This document shows positions 1 to 8,619 of a stretch of 32,444 nucleotides of DNA, piece after piece. The DNA is taken from positions 1-32,444 of the forward strand of contig JAFSMS010000109.1 in the NCBI GenBank assembly GCA_017447815.1. The letters run 5' to 3'. Numbering within the stretch: position 1 is the stretch's first letter; every line of letters begins with the position of its first letter. This DNA is from Bacteroidales bacterium. Lineage in GTDB: Bacteria > Bacteroidota > Bacteroidia > Bacteroidales > UBA932. The notes under the pieces were generated by a model, which saw only the letters and a program-made list of their open reading frames with translations, ran no database searches and had not been told where the DNA came from. The position numbers and the translations under genes were made by a program.

Positions 1-114
1 AATAAGGTGACGCCACCTCGCATTACCAGGCTCGGTGGCTACGGCTCGCCGCTACGGTGGGCTCCACAAAATGGCCCTCCTCGCGGCGGCCGTCACCAAC
101 CACAAATGTCACAA
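1..114. other. Non-coding edge segment with inverted and direct repeats
   Basis: No convincing gene is seen between the window edge and the rhomboid stop codon. The segment is GC-rich. It is bracketed by a 7-bp inverted repeat (GGTGACG at 6-12, CGTCACC at 91-97) and holds a short direct repeat (GGCTACGG / CGCTACGG around 37-58). An open frame crosses it on the plus strand, but it is rich in Gly/Pro/Arg and runs into the antisense of the rhomboid gene, so I do not call it. It could be a dispersed intergenic repeat unit or a degenerate remnant. Confidence 0.3.
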
Positions 115-708
115 TCACCAACCATTTTTGTCAATTATACCGCAGATGAGCGGAAACGCCAGGCCATAGACGGCCCCCCAGAAATGGGCGCTGTGGCCGA
201 TGTTGTCCATATTCCTTTTGGCCATGTACCAGCAGTACAAAAGATATAGTGGCGCAAAGATATATCCCGGCACCGGAATGGGAATCAGGTAAATATAGAT
301 GCCCATTTTCGGTTCAAAGAGGATAGACGCAAAAAGGATGGCCGATACGGCGCCTGAGGCACCTACGGCGTTGTAATTCCAGTTGTTCCTGAACTTGATG
401 AGGTCCCAGAGGCTGGATACGGCGATGGCGCTGACATACAAAACCACATACAGCACAATGCCAAGCGTATCGCCGAATGCCAGGGCAAAATACTGCTCAA
501 CCACACTTCCGAAGAAATAGAGCGTGAGCATGTTGAAGAAAAGGTGCCCCCAGCCGCCGTGGACCAGGCCGTACGTGAGCATACGATACCATTCCTTCCG
601 ATGCCATACGGAATAGGCGTTGAACAGGAGTTTGTTCCCGTTCAGGGTGCCGGTGAAGCACAGGATGCTCACCAGGCAGGTAATCGCTATGAGGATAACA
701 GTTATCAT
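115..708 (-). CDS. Rhomboid family intramembrane serine protease
   Basis: This 197-residue polytopic protein is predicted to cut transmembrane substrates inside the inner membrane. The rhomboid signatures are present: an HxxxN motif (His55-Asn59) in the second membrane segment, the nucleophile motif GASGA with Ser118, and a C-terminal SAHFWG segment with His175 as the dyad partner. Six hydrophobic segments fit the basic bacterial rhomboid core, without an extra N-terminal domain. The start at 708 is favoured because a TAAGTTTG promoter box (complement of 716-723) lies only 7 bases upstream. It diverges from the elongation-factor gene, and the two share a palindromic promoter region. The substrate cannot be told from sequence. 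The family call is firm, and the catalytic dyad looks intact. Confidence 0.9.
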   Translation of the reverse strand: MITVILIAITCLVSILCFTGTLNGNKLLFNAYSVWHRKEWYRMLTYGLVHGGWGHLFFNMLTLYFFGSVVEQYFALAFGDTLGIVLYVVLYVSAIAVSSLWDLIKFRNNWNYNAVGASGAVSAILFASILFEPKMGIYIYLIPIPVPGYIFAPLYLLYCWYMAKRNMDNIGHSAHFWGAVYGLAFPLICGIIDKNGW

Positions 709-715
709 TTGTCCT

Positions 716-765
716 CAAACTTACGCAAAATTTTGCGGAAAACCGCGAAATTTTATGTAAGTTTG
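716..765. promoter_or_regulatory. 50-bp palindrome carrying divergent TAnnTTTG promoters
   Basis: The 18-base arms 716-733 and 748-765 are reverse complements at 16 of 18 positions. Inside them is a GCGG-AAAA-CCGC hairpin core (735-746). Each outer end is a TAAGTTTG box reading outward: the minus box ends 7 bases before the rhomboid ATG, and the plus box ends 4 bases before the elongation-factor ATG. TAnnTTTG is the known -7 element of the Bacteroidetes primary sigma factor. Symmetry beyond the two boxes suggests a shared operator or selected co-regulation; that is inference. Confidence 0.75.
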
Positions 766-769
766 GGCC

Positions 770-1237
770 ATGGAATACCTGTCAAAGCAACGATACGACG
801 AAATATCGGCCGAATTGAAACATCTCATCAGCGAAGTTTACCCCAAGGTGACGGATGACCTCGCGGAGGCCAGCGCCCAGGGGGACCGGAGCGATAATGC
901 GGGATACCGCGAAGCCCGGCGGATCCAGGGGAAAACCATCAGCCGTATCCGTTTCCTGCAAAAGATCCTGGAGCATTCGCGGGTCATCGACCCCGACGTC
1001 CTCCCCAAAGACCGGGTCTGTCTGCTGAGCCGGGTCGAATTCACGAACCTGTCGGCCAATACCCGCATGAGTTTCCAGATCGTCAGCCCGCACGAGATGG
1101 ACTTGGAGGCCGGCAAGATTTCGCTGAAATCCCCGATCGGCGCCGCCCTGATGGGCAGGAAGGTCGGCGAGATCGCCGAGGCCCGAGTCCCCTCCGGAAC
1201 CCTGCGCCTGCGAATCGAAAGCATCACGCTCGACTGA
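770..1237 (+). CDS. GreA/GreB-family transcript cleavage factor
   Basis: At 155 residues it matches the usual size of Gre factors, which enter the RNA polymerase secondary channel and stimulate cleavage of backtracked RNA. The N-terminal half is a helical hairpin. Its tip reads GDRSDNAGY (residues 38-46), close to the GreB version of the motif; the two tip acids are Asp39 and Asp42, where Gre factors usually have Asp and Glu. The C-terminal FKBP-like domain shows the conserved SPIGAALMGRKVGE stretch. A TAAGTTTG box ends 4 bases before the ATG, so transcripts are likely to have almost no leader. It converges with the DMT transporter gene downstream. GreA or GreB cannot be decided with certainty; the hairpin favours GreB-like. 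Confidence 0.88.
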   Translation: MEYLSKQRYDEISAELKHLISEVYPKVTDDLAEASAQGDRSDNAGYREARRIQGKTISRIRFLQKILEHSRVIDPDVLPKDRVCLLSRVEFTNLSANTRMSFQIVSPHEMDLEAGKISLKSPIGAALMGRKVGEIAEARVPSGTLRLRIESITLD

Positions 1238-1252
1238 AGCGAAGCCATGCCT

Positions 1253-2137
1253 CTATGAGGCCCGTACGGTCTGGATGACCACAGAGATCACAATCAAGGA
1301 AATTCCCAGCCAGAAAGACCCGTTCAGTTCCTGCAGTTCCCCGAACAGGACGGCGGCAAAAGCGATGCTGTAAACGGGCTCCAGATTGTAGGCCAGATTC
1401 ACGGTGAAAGCCGACAGGTGCCGCAGGGCGTGCAACTGGAGAAGGAACGGGAGGATGGTAAAGACCGAGCCCAGCAGGACAAGCCAAACGATATCGGTGC
1501 CGCCGGGCACCACGTCGCTTTGGGGGAAGATGCCCATGAAAGCCGGGATGCACAGCGTCAGGAAAAGGAATCCGCCGATCAGTTCGTAGAGAAGCATGGT
1601 CGCACTGTCTTCGCCGCAGCGTTCGGCCGTCCGGATATGAAGCATCGAGAAAACGGCATAGGCGAAGGCGCAGAGGAGGCCGAGCGCAATCCCCAGCCGG
1701 TACCGGACGTCCAGACTGAAGATGAGAAGGACGCCCACGATGGAGATGAAACTGATGACGAATTCCTTCCAGGAGGCTTCCTTCCTATTGAAGAAAATGT
1801 TCAGCAAGGCTGTGAAGAAACTGGTTGTGGCGATGCATACAACCCCCACGGACACATTGGAAGCCTGGATACTGGCATAGAAGGCCACCCAGTGTATGGC
1901 CAGGATAACGCCGCAGCCGCAGATCCGAAGCAGGTCCTTGCCTTTGGGAAGATGAAACTTCCCCAGAAACAGCAGTACCAGCGTAAAGGAAAGCACACTC
2001 ACCGCCATCCGGTACCATACCAACGGCAGGCCGCCAAGTGCAATCAGCCGGCCGAAAATCCCCGTCCATCCGGCAAGGAATACCGCCAGATGAAGGAGGA
2101 TGAGCGTTTTCCATTTTGCAGGCGCTAAGTCTGTCAT
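1253..2137 (-). CDS. DMT-superfamily EamA-type transporter
   Basis: This 294-residue inner-membrane protein has about ten hydrophobic helices. They are arranged as two EamA repeats, which is the standard length and layout of drug/metabolite exporters such as the RhaT/YdcZ/EamA group. Typical marks are the N-terminal segment with GRLIALGG and the second-repeat LAYNLEPVYS motif (E-P in the ninth helix), common in this family. The substrate is unknown; relatives export amino acids, metabolites or drugs. It lies 19 bases downstream of the plug-domain lipoprotein on the same strand, so the two may be co-transcribed. I see no functional reason for that pairing. Confidence 0.85.
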   Translation of the reverse strand: MTDLAPAKWKTLILLHLAVFLAGWTGIFGRLIALGGLPLVWYRMAVSVLSFTLVLLFLGKFHLPKGKDLLRICGCGVILAIHWVAFYASIQASNVSVGVVCIATTSFFTALLNIFFNRKEASWKEFVISFISIVGVLLIFSLDVRYRLGIALGLLCAFAYAVFSMLHIRTAERCGEDSATMLLYELIGGFLFLTLCIPAFMGIFPQSDVVPGGTDIVWLVLLGSVFTILPFLLQLHALRHLSAFTVNLAYNLEPVYSIAFAAVLFGELQELNGSFWLGISLIVISVVIQTVRAS

Positions 2138-2156
2138 CTTGGCTTCTGCCGCCTGC

Positions 2157-2600
2157 CTATTTCAGATTGATGATAATGACGCCGTTGGCTCCGCGGGAGC
2201 CGTAGATAGCGGCGGAACCGGCGTCTTTCAAGACATCGATGCTCTTGACGTCGTTGGGATTGATCCACTCAATGGAAGACTGGGGGGCGCCGTTGACGAT
2301 GAACAGCGGCTCCGTGCTGGAATTGATGGAACTTGTACCACGAATGGTAACTTTGTTTCCCTGAACGACCACACCGGCGCACTTTCCCTGAATCAGTTCA
2401 TAGATGTCCCTGTAGGGCATTACGTCCGTATCGACATTGACGCTGGAGACAGACGACGTAAGATTTTTCCGAACCTCTTTCCCATAGCCGATGTCGACCA
2501 CTGCGTCGGAAGGGGGTATGCCCCGCGATTCGGAAGTAAAGAAAACCCCACAGGAAGTGAGCAGTACCATAAAGGCAAAATATGTTAATATCCGTTTCAT
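2157..2600 (-). CDS. Lipoprotein made of a lone SusC-type TonB plug domain
   Basis: The protein has 147 residues. It begins with a lipoprotein signal ending LLTSC (Cys17 is the lipidated residue). The rest is a SusC/RagA-like plug domain: GYGKEVRKNLTSSVSSV, then IRGTSSINSS, then LKDAGSAAIYGSRGANGVI. In full-length receptors (about 1000 residues) a 22-strand barrel follows, but here a stop comes directly after the plug (ending IIINLK). The start at 2600 is chosen over 2669 because the lipoprotein signal starts there and a TAGTTTTG box (complement of 2606-2613) ends 5 bases upstream. Stand-alone plug proteins are found in Bacteroidetes, but their role is not clear; competition for TonB or a periplasmic scaffold role is a guess. 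Confidence 0.8.
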   Translation of the reverse strand: MKRILTYFAFMVLLTSCGVFFTSESRGIPPSDAVVDIGYGKEVRKNLTSSVSSVNVDTDVMPYRDIYELIQGKCAGVVVQGNKVTIRGTSSINSSTEPLFIVNGAPQSSIEWINPNDVKSIDVLKDAGSAAIYGSRGANGVIIINLK

Positions 2601-2605
2601 ATCCA

Positions 2606-2663
2606 CAAAACTAACAATATTTTTTGATTCCTCCCATACAGAGCCAAAAAAAGAGTATATTTG
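2606..2663. promoter_or_regulatory. Divergent promoter region, plug lipoprotein / pseudouridine synthase
   Basis: A minus-strand TAGTTTTG box (2613 to 2606) ends 5 bases before the plug-protein ATG. A plus-strand TATATTTG box (2656-2663) ends 4 bases before the RluA-family ATG at 2668. The boxes match the Bacteroidetes -7 consensus TAnnTTTG. T-rich stretches lie between them, but I could not place -33 boxes at the usual spacing. Unlike the palindromic promoter regions elsewhere in the window, the arms here agree only within the boxes. Confidence 0.6.
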
Positions 2664-2667
2664 CACC

Positions 2668-3366
2668 ATGGGAGTTTACAGAGAAATGCGTCCGGAGGAA
2701 TTCCGGGATATCGAAGGGAGAATCCTCTATGAGGACAATCATCTGCTGGTTTTCAACAAACGCACGGGGGAAATCGTACAGGGAGACAAAACCGGGGACG
2801 AGCCGCTGAGCGAAACGCTGAAGGCCTTCATCGCCCAGCGGGACGGAAAGCCCGGCCAGGTATTCATGGGTGTGCCCCATCGGCTGGACCGTCCGGTAAG
2901 CGGCGTCACGCTCTTTGCCAAAACCTCCAAAGCCCTGGAGCGCCTGAACAATATGCTCCGGCAAGGGGAAATCCACAAGACCTACTGGGCCCTCACGGCG
3001 GAAAAGCCGCCCAAAGACAGCGATATCCTTACGGACCATCTCACCCGGAACGAAGCCCAGAACAAATCCTATGTCAGCGCCGGCGGTAAGGAAGCCCGTC
3101 TCAAATATACCCTGATTCAGACCACCCAGCGCTATTACCTGCTGGAAGTGGAGCTGTACACGGGCCGGCATCACCAGATCCGCTGCCAACTCGCGCACAT
3201 GGGCTGCCCCATCAAAGGAGACCTTAAATACGGCGCCCGCCGTTCCAACCCGGACGGAGGAATCAGCCTTCTGGCCCGCCATATACAGTTCATCCACCCC
3301 GTCAAAAAGACCGAGGTGGATGTGACTGCTCCTGTCCCGGAAAGTTGGAAAGGAGTAGAAGGATAA
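2668..3366 (+). CDS. RluA-family RNA pseudouridine synthase
   Basis: This 232-residue enzyme converts uridine to pseudouridine in structured RNA. The catalytic motif HRLDRPVSG is at residues 71-79, with Asp74 as the nucleophile. Further family marks are the KTYWAL strand and the TGRHHQIRCQLAHMGCPIKGD block near the C-terminus. No S4 RNA-binding domain precedes the catalytic domain, so this is the short type, like TruC or RluA, rather than RluC/RluD; the RNA target (23S rRNA or tRNA) cannot be told. An upstream in-frame ATG at 2491 was rejected because it would start inside the divergent lipoprotein gene and run through the promoter box at 2656-2663. Confidence 0.88.
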   Translation: MGVYREMRPEEFRDIEGRILYEDNHLLVFNKRTGEIVQGDKTGDEPLSETLKAFIAQRDGKPGQVFMGVPHRLDRPVSGVTLFAKTSKALERLNNMLRQGEIHKTYWALTAEKPPKDSDILTDHLTRNEAQNKSYVSAGGKEARLKYTLIQTTQRYYLLEVELYTGRHHQIRCQLAHMGCPIKGDLKYGARRSNPDGGISLLARHIQFIHPVKKTEVDVTAPVPESWKGVEG

Positions 3367-3382
3367 CGCGCCCGTACCGGAT

Positions 3383-3907
3383 TCATTTTTTCAAATCCTT
3401 AATATATTTTCTCCGTATCCGTGCACACCATTGACTGGGAGGCTCTCCCATCACTTTCTTGAAATTCTGGAAAAAAGCCGTAACGGAACGGAAACCGGAA
3501 AGTTGCGCCAAGTCAACTACCCTGAGGCTCATGTTATTCCGGAACAAATCCATGGCGTGCATCACGCGGTAATAATTCACATACTGCCGGAAATTCCGAC
3601 CGGAATAACGGTTGATAATTTTACTTAGCGAACTCCTGTTGGTATAGACCGCCGAAGCCAGGTCCTGAAGGGAGAAAGACTCCACCAGGAAGGGCTTGCG
3701 CTCGGTCATATACCGGCAGCACCTGTCGTACAGCATCTGATCGATCGCCGTCAATTCATACGTGTCAGACAAGGGGTCCGAAGGACCGGATTGTTCCAGG
3801 GCATCCCTCAGACAGGCTTCTTTTCTGCGCAGGCGCAAATACAGGATGATTCCCACACCCACAGCCAGCACACAGAAAAGAGCCAGGAACAGTACGATAA
3901 GGTTCAT
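3383..3907 (-). CDS. Membrane-anchored AraC-type transcription regulator
   Basis: The protein is 174 residues long. Residues 2-24 form one hydrophobic helix followed by the basic stop-transfer RLRRKE. After a short linker, residues about 75-170 are an AraC/XylS DNA-binding domain with both helix-turn-helix parts; the second includes VVDLAQLSGFRSVTAFFQNFKKVMGEPPSQW. It looks like the C-terminal end of the larger Bacteroidetes regulators in which a periplasmic sensor or TPR domain precedes the membrane helix, but the sensor is absent. It converges with the pseudouridine synthase gene. No TAnnTTTG box is obvious upstream, although an AGGAAAA stretch lies near the ATG. The target genes are unknown. 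Confidence 0.82.
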   Translation of the reverse strand: MNLIVLFLALFCVLAVGVGIILYLRLRRKEACLRDALEQSGPSDPLSDTYELTAIDQMLYDRCCRYMTERKPFLVESFSLQDLASAVYTNRSSLSKIINRYSGRNFRQYVNYYRVMHAMDLFRNNMSLRVVDLAQLSGFRSVTAFFQNFKKVMGEPPSQWCARIRRKYIKDLKK

Positions 3908-3959
3908 GGTTTTCCTAAGGCGGGCCGGGCGGGCGCGTTCTCCTCTATGTCAAAGAACT

Positions 3960-4937
3960 CTATTTCTTGATGGAATCGAATCCCTTTCCGTAAACGCCGT
4001 TTACCGAACTCACGGAGAGGAATGCCGAAGGGTCGATCTGCTTGATATAACGGAGCATCAGATTGAGGTCTGTCTTTCTTGTAAGGACCATCAGCACCTT
4101 GGTGTCCTGCTTGGTGTACCAGCCTTTACCGTCCAGCACGGTGACGCCGCGATGCAGATCGCCGGTGATGGCATCGGCAATCTTCTCATACTCCTTGGAC
4201 AGGATGAAGAGTTGGACGCTCTGCTGCGAACCGGAAATGTACATGTCCAGCACATAACTGTTCACCGTCACCAGGATAAGGCCATACAGGACCGTCGTGA
4301 CCTTTTCGGCAAAAGGCATCTTGAACATGACCGGATTGCCGGCGGCGTCCAGAACCGGGAGACCCGTCACCGGATCCAGTTCGTTCACGAAGGAGGGAAT
4401 CAGCAGAGAAGAGCCGATGATGATGAAATCCAGGAACAGGATCACCTTGCCCGGAGACACATTGTGATATTTGGTATAGATCAGGGCAATGATGTCCGTC
4501 CCGCCGGTAGAGCCTCCGTTGGAGATGCTCATGCCGATACCGATGCCGGCCATGAGGCCGCCCATCAGCACACTGAGCAACTTGCCGTTGTCGATGGCCA
4601 GCGTCTTGATGATGGTCGCGGGAATCAAGTCCGGAAGGAAACGCAGGGCCACGGACGCCAGGATAATGGCATATATGGTCTTGGCGCCAAATCCCATTCC
4701 CAGGACGACCATGGCGACCCCCACCAGGATGGCATTCAGGACAAAGTAACTGTAACCCATCTGGATGGTTCCGCCGGTTGCGTACTGGATCATGGAACTG
4801 ATACCCGACACGCCCCCGCCAATCAAGTTGTTGGGGATGAGGAAGGTGGACCATCCGGTCACATAGATCAGAATACCCAGGGTAACCAGAAGCCACTCCT
4901 TGATGTGGGTGAAGAGGTTTTTTTGGAGAATCGGCAT
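3960..4937 (-). CDS. YitT family membrane protein (second copy of a tandem pair)
   Basis: This 325-residue protein has five or six hydrophobic helices followed by a soluble C-terminal DUF2179 domain (VLMVLTRKTDLNLMLRYIK onward). That is the standard YitT architecture. Conserved blocks include LIPNNLIGGGVSGISSM near the N-terminus and SNGGSTGGTDIIALI in the middle. The family's transported substrate is not firmly known. It differs from its neighbour by an insertion around residues 180-200 (after the SSLLIPSFV segment). Its start lies 2 bases after the stop of the upstream paralogue, so the two are co-transcribed and probably arose by duplication. Confidence 0.88.
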   Translation of the reverse strand: MPILQKNLFTHIKEWLLVTLGILIYVTGWSTFLIPNNLIGGGVSGISSMIQYATGGTIQMGYSYFVLNAILVGVAMVVLGMGFGAKTIYAIILASVALRFLPDLIPATIIKTLAIDNGKLLSVLMGGLMAGIGIGMSISNGGSTGGTDIIALIYTKYHNVSPGKVILFLDFIIIGSSLLIPSFVNELDPVTGLPVLDAAGNPVMFKMPFAEKVTTVLYGLILVTVNSYVLDMYISGSQQSVQLFILSKEYEKIADAITGDLHRGVTVLDGKGWYTKQDTKVLMVLTRKTDLNLMLRYIKQIDPSAFLSVSSVNGVYGKGFDSIKK

Positions 4938-4939
4938 AC

Positions 4940-5854
4940 TTATTTTTTCTTCTTTCTAGTAATTCCGGTTTTCATTTCGTCGAAGCCTTCGCCGAAAACG
5001 TTATTGGCAGGGACCACCGTCACAAAGGCCTTGGGATCCAGGTCTTTCACCACCTTCACCAGTTCGGGCAATTCCGTCTTGCGGAGCATCACCATCAGGA
5101 CCTGGCGGTCCTCCTGCGTGTACCAGCCGACCGCCTTGAGGGCCGTGACACCCCGCCCCATTTCCTTGTTGATATAGTCTCCGAGTTCATGGATGTGATC
5201 CGAGAAAATCAGAATCTGCACCGTCGAATCCTTCCCCAGCATGATGAGGTCCAGCACGTAGGCGCATACACCCATTGTGATGTAACCGTACACGACATCG
5301 GTGAAACAATGGCCCGGCACGAAAATCAGGAGGGTGATGACGATAAAATCGGCAAAGAGATAGAAGCGGCCGATGGAGATGGGCCAGAACTTGTTCACGA
5401 TCAGCGCCAGGATGTCCGTTCCGCCGGTGGAACCGCCTCGCATGATGATCAGGGCCAGCCCCACGGCTTCCAGCAGGCCGCCGATAATGGGAACCAGGAT
5501 TCCGTCTCCCACATACAGCACCTCCCCTTCCACCGACCACAGGCAGCGCATGCTCTCATCCCCCAGGATGCGGAAAAGGGCCGTGGACAACAGGATGGCA
5601 TAGATGGTCTTGATGCCGAAGCCCTGCCCCAGGATGAACCAGGCCAGGACCAGAAGCAGCACGTTGATCCCGAAGTACCAGATATCCACCGAAATCCCCG
5701 TCACCATGGCCAGCAGGGCCGATGCCCCCGTAAGGCCGCCGTCGATCATGTGATTGGGCAGCAGGAAAGACTGCCAGGCCATGACGAAGAGCACGACGCC
5801 GACCGTGATGACAATATAGTCGAAAATACCTATGAGGATTGTTTTCTTGTCCAT
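4940..5854 (-). CDS. YitT family membrane protein (first copy of a tandem pair)
   Basis: At 304 residues it matches the usual YitT length. The membrane part carries LLPNHMIDGGLTGASAL and RGGSTGGTDILALI, both shared with the adjacent paralogue. The C-terminal DUF2179 domain (VLMVMLRKTELPELVKVVK) is followed by a basic tail ending in a run of lysines. It sits 3 bases after the leuS stop codon and 2 bases before the second YitT gene, so all three belong to one transcript. Two side-by-side copies could form a heteromer or differ in substrate; nothing in the sequence decides this. The cellular role of YitT proteins is not established. Confidence 0.88.
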   Translation of the reverse strand: MDKKTILIGIFDYIVITVGVVLFVMAWQSFLLPNHMIDGGLTGASALLAMVTGISVDIWYFGINVLLLVLAWFILGQGFGIKTIYAILLSTALFRILGDESMRCLWSVEGEVLYVGDGILVPIIGGLLEAVGLALIIMRGGSTGGTDILALIVNKFWPISIGRFYLFADFIVITLLIFVPGHCFTDVVYGYITMGVCAYVLDLIMLGKDSTVQILIFSDHIHELGDYINKEMGRGVTALKAVGWYTQEDRQVLMVMLRKTELPELVKVVKDLDPKAFVTVVPANNVFGEGFDEMKTGITRKKKK

Positions 5855-5857
5855 AGC

Positions 5858-8617
5858 CTATTTTTTCAGGACCACATTGACAATGCGCCCGGGGACCACA
5901 ATGACCTTGGCAATGGTCATGTCCCCCACATACTGGGGCGTTTTCTCATGGGCGCGGACGGCAGCCTCCACGGCGGCGGGAGTGTCGCTCGCCTGCGCCT
6001 CCAGGAAGAAACGCGTCTTGCCGTTGAAGGAAACCGGGTACTTCACCAGGTTTTCGGCCGCCAGTTCAGGCTTGTATTCCGGGAAAGCCGCATAGACTAC
6101 GGAATCCTCGTGGCCCAACTGATGCCACAGTTCCTCCGCAATGTGCGGGGCGAACGGCGACAGCACAATCGTAAGCGGCTCCAGGATGGCCCGTTTGGAA
6201 CAGCCTCCCAGCTCGTTCAGGGCAATCATGAAGGCCGAAATGGTGGTATTGTATGAGAAGTGCTCGATGTCTTCCTGCGCCTTGCCGATGAGTTTGTGCA
6301 GGGTCTTGAGTTCATCGCGGGTGGGTTCCTCGTCCGTGACGAGCCATTTCTCGCGGTCCCAGAACAGGCGCCAGAACTTCTTCAGGAAGCGGTTCACGCC
6401 GTCGATACCCTTGGTGTCCCAGGGTTTGGCCTGCTCGATCGGGCCCAGGAACATCTCGTACAGACGGAGGGTGTCGGCCCCATAGGTATCGCAGATTTTA
6501 TCGGGATTCACCACATTGTACATGCTCTTGGACATCTTTTCGATGGCCCAGCCGCAGATGTACTCGCCGTTTTCCAGGACAAATTCGGCGTCCTTGTAGT
6601 CCGGACGCCAGGCGCGGAAGGCCTCGATGTCCAGCCGGTCGTTATACACGATATTCACATCCACATGCACCGGAATGGTTTCATACTGGTCCTTGAGGCC
6701 GGCCGATACGAAACGGTTGGTGCCGGGAATCATATACACGAAATTGGAACGGCCCTGGATCATGCCCTGGTTGATGAGTTTGCAGAAAGGCTCGTCCTCG
6801 CAGACATAGCCGAGGTCGTACAGGAACTTGTTCCAGAAACGGCTGTAGATGAGGTGGCCCGTAGCATGCTCGGTTCCGCCGATGTACAGATCGACGTTGC
6901 GCCAGTATTCGTCGGCCTTGCGGGAAACGAGTTCCCGGTCATTGTGCGGATCCATATAGCGCAGATAATAGGCACTGGATCCGGCAAAACCGGGCATGGT
7001 GCTGGTTTCCAGCGGGTAACCGTCATATGTCCAGTCTTTGGCGCGGGCCAGCGGCGGCTGCCCGTCTTCGGTGGGCTTGTACTGGTCGATTTCCGGAAGG
7101 GTCAGCGGAAGGTCCTCCACGGGAACCGGCGTGGCGATGCCGTCCTTGTAATAGATGGGGAAAGGCTCTCCCCAATAGCGCTGACGGGAGAAAATGGCAT
7201 CGCGGATGCGGTAGTTCACTTTCCGGTGTCCCAGTCCGTGGGCCTCCACATAGTCAATGGCGGCGGGAATGGCCTGCTTTACGCTGAGGCCGTTCAGGAA
7301 ACCGCTGTTGCACATGATACCTTCCTTGGCATCCAGGCTCTCCTCGCTCACATCGGCCCCTTCGATGAGGGGGATGATGGGCAGGCCGAACTTCTTGGCA
7401 AAAGCATAGTCCCGGCTGTCGTGGGCGGGGACGGCCATGATGGCGCCGGTGCCATATCCGGCCAGCACATATTCCGAAATCCACACGGGCACTTTCTCCC
7501 CGGTGAGCGGATTGATGCCGTAAGCGCCGGAGAACACGCCGGTGACGGCCTTTCCGGCGATTCTTTCCCGTTCCGTCTTCTTTTTCACCTGCTCCAGATA
7601 GGCCTCCACCTCATTTTTCTGCGAGGCCGATGTGAGAACCGGCACCCACTCGCTCTCGGGGGCGAGAACCATGAAGGTGACACCGAAGATGGTGTCGGCC
7701 CGGGTGGTGAAGATGGTCACGTCATGCTCCTGCCCGTCGCACTGCACCTTGAAGACCATCTCCGCTCCTTCGCTGCGTCCGATCCAGTTGCGCTGCATCT
7801 CTTTGAGGGATTCCGTCCAGTCCAGCCTGTCAAGGCCGTCCAGAAGACGCCCGGCATAGGCCGATACCCGCAGTTGCCACTGCGTCATCTTTTTCTGGAA
7901 TACCGGATGGCCGCCCCGCTCGGAATAACCGTCCTTCACCTCGTCGTTGGCCAGTACGGTTCCCAGCGCAGGGCACCAGTTCACGGTGCTTTCTCCCTGA
8001 TAGGCAATACGGTAACGCATCAGGACATCGGCCTTTTCCTTTTCGGAGAAAGCCTTCCACTGCGCAGCCGTAAAGGGTTCGCCTTCGCTGCAGGCGGCCT
8101 CGACGGCGGCACTGCCTCCCTCCTCGAAGGCCTTCACAAGGTCTTCAATAGGACGGGCTTTCTGGAGTTTGTTGTCGTACCAGGAGCCGAACATCCGGAG
8201 GAAGGCCCACTGGGTCCACTTGTAATAGTCGGGGTCGGACGTGCGGAACTCGCGGTCCCAGTCAAAGGAAAAGCCAATACGGTCCAACTGCTCACGGTAT
8301 CGGGCCACGTTGTCATGGGTGGTCTTCTCCGGATGCTGGCCGGTCTGGATGGCATACTGCTCGGCCGGAAGGCCAAACGCGTCATAGCCCATCGGGTGAA
8401 GGACGTTGAAACCCTTCAGGCGCTTGTAGCGGGCATAGATGTCACTGGCGATATATCCCAGCGGATGGCCGACATGGAGCCCGGCGCCGCTGGGGTACGG
8501 GAACATGTCCAGCACATAGTATTTGGGTTTGTCCGAATCTGCACTGGCACGGTAGGTCTTGTTCTGGGCCCACCACTGCTGCCATTTCTTCTCAATCTCA
8601 ATAAAATTGTAATCCAT
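5858..8617 (-). CDS. leuS: Leucyl-tRNA synthetase
   Basis: This 919-residue class I synthetase attaches leucine to tRNA-Leu. The HIGH-type motif is HVGH at residues 48-51, after MFPYPSG. The KMSKS loop is intact at about residue 693. The CP1 editing domain is present, with the TTRADTIFG threonine-rich motif and [13 protein letters not shown], so proofreading of mischarged tRNA should work. The start at 8617 ([13 protein letters not shown]) is chosen because it matches the family N-terminus and lies 2 bases after the upstream stop codon; an in-frame ATG at 8737 lies inside the preceding gene. It is the third gene of a five-gene operon whose other members have no obvious link to translation. 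Confidence 0.97.
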   Translation of the reverse strand: MDYNFIEIEKKWQQWWAQNKTYRASADSDKPKYYVLDMFPYPSGAGLHVGHPLGYIASDIYARYKRLKGFNVLHPMGYDAFGLPAEQYAIQTGQHPEKTTHDNVARYREQLDRIGFSFDWDREFRTSDPDYYKWTQWAFLRMFGSWYDNKLQKARPIEDLVKAFEEGGSAAVEAACSEGEPFTAAQWKAFSEKEKADVLMRYRIAYQGESTVNWCPALGTVLANDEVKDGYSERGGHPVFQKKMTQWQLRVSAYAGRLLDGLDRLDWTESLKEMQRNWIGRSEGAEMVFKVQCDGQEHDVTIFTTRADTIFGVTFMVLAPESEWVPVLTSASQKNEVEAYLEQVKKKTERERIAGKAVTGVFSGAYGINPLTGEKVPVWISEYVLAGYGTGAIMAVPAHDSRDYAFAKKFGLPIIPLIEGADVSEESLDAKEGIMCNSGFLNGLSVKQAIPAAIDYVEAHGLGHRKVNYRIRDAIFSRQRYWGEPFPIYYKDGIATPVPVEDLPLTLPEIDQYKPTEDGQPPLARAKDWTYDGYPLETSTMPGFAGSSAYYLRYMDPHNDRELVSRKADEYWRNVDLYIGGTEHATGHLIYSRFWNKFLYDLGYVCEDEPFCKLINQGMIQGRSNFVYMIPGTNRFVSAGLKDQYETIPVHVDVNIVYNDRLDIEAFRAWRPDYKDAEFVLENGEYICGWAIEKMSKSMYNVVNPDKICDTYGADTLRLYEMFLGPIEQAKPWDTKGIDGVNRFLKKFWRLFWDREKWLVTDEEPTRDELKTLHKLIGKAQEDIEHFSYNTTISAFMIALNELGGCSKRAILEPLTIVLSPFAPHIAEELWHQLGHEDSVVYAAFPEYKPELAAENLVKYPVSFNGKTRFFLEAQASDTPAAVEAAVRAHEKTPQYVGDMTIAKVIVVPGRIVNVVLKK

Positions 8618-8619
8618 AT

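Noticed and set aside
2491-2667. Earlier in-frame ATG for the pseudouridine synthase
   Set aside because: It overlaps the divergent lipoprotein gene and runs through the promoter box at 2656-2663.
3762-5177. 471-codon open frame on the plus strand opposite the YitT gene and the AraC gene start
   Set aside because: Gln/His/Asp-rich shadow without recognisable motifs; the minus-strand YitT and AraC genes explain the region.
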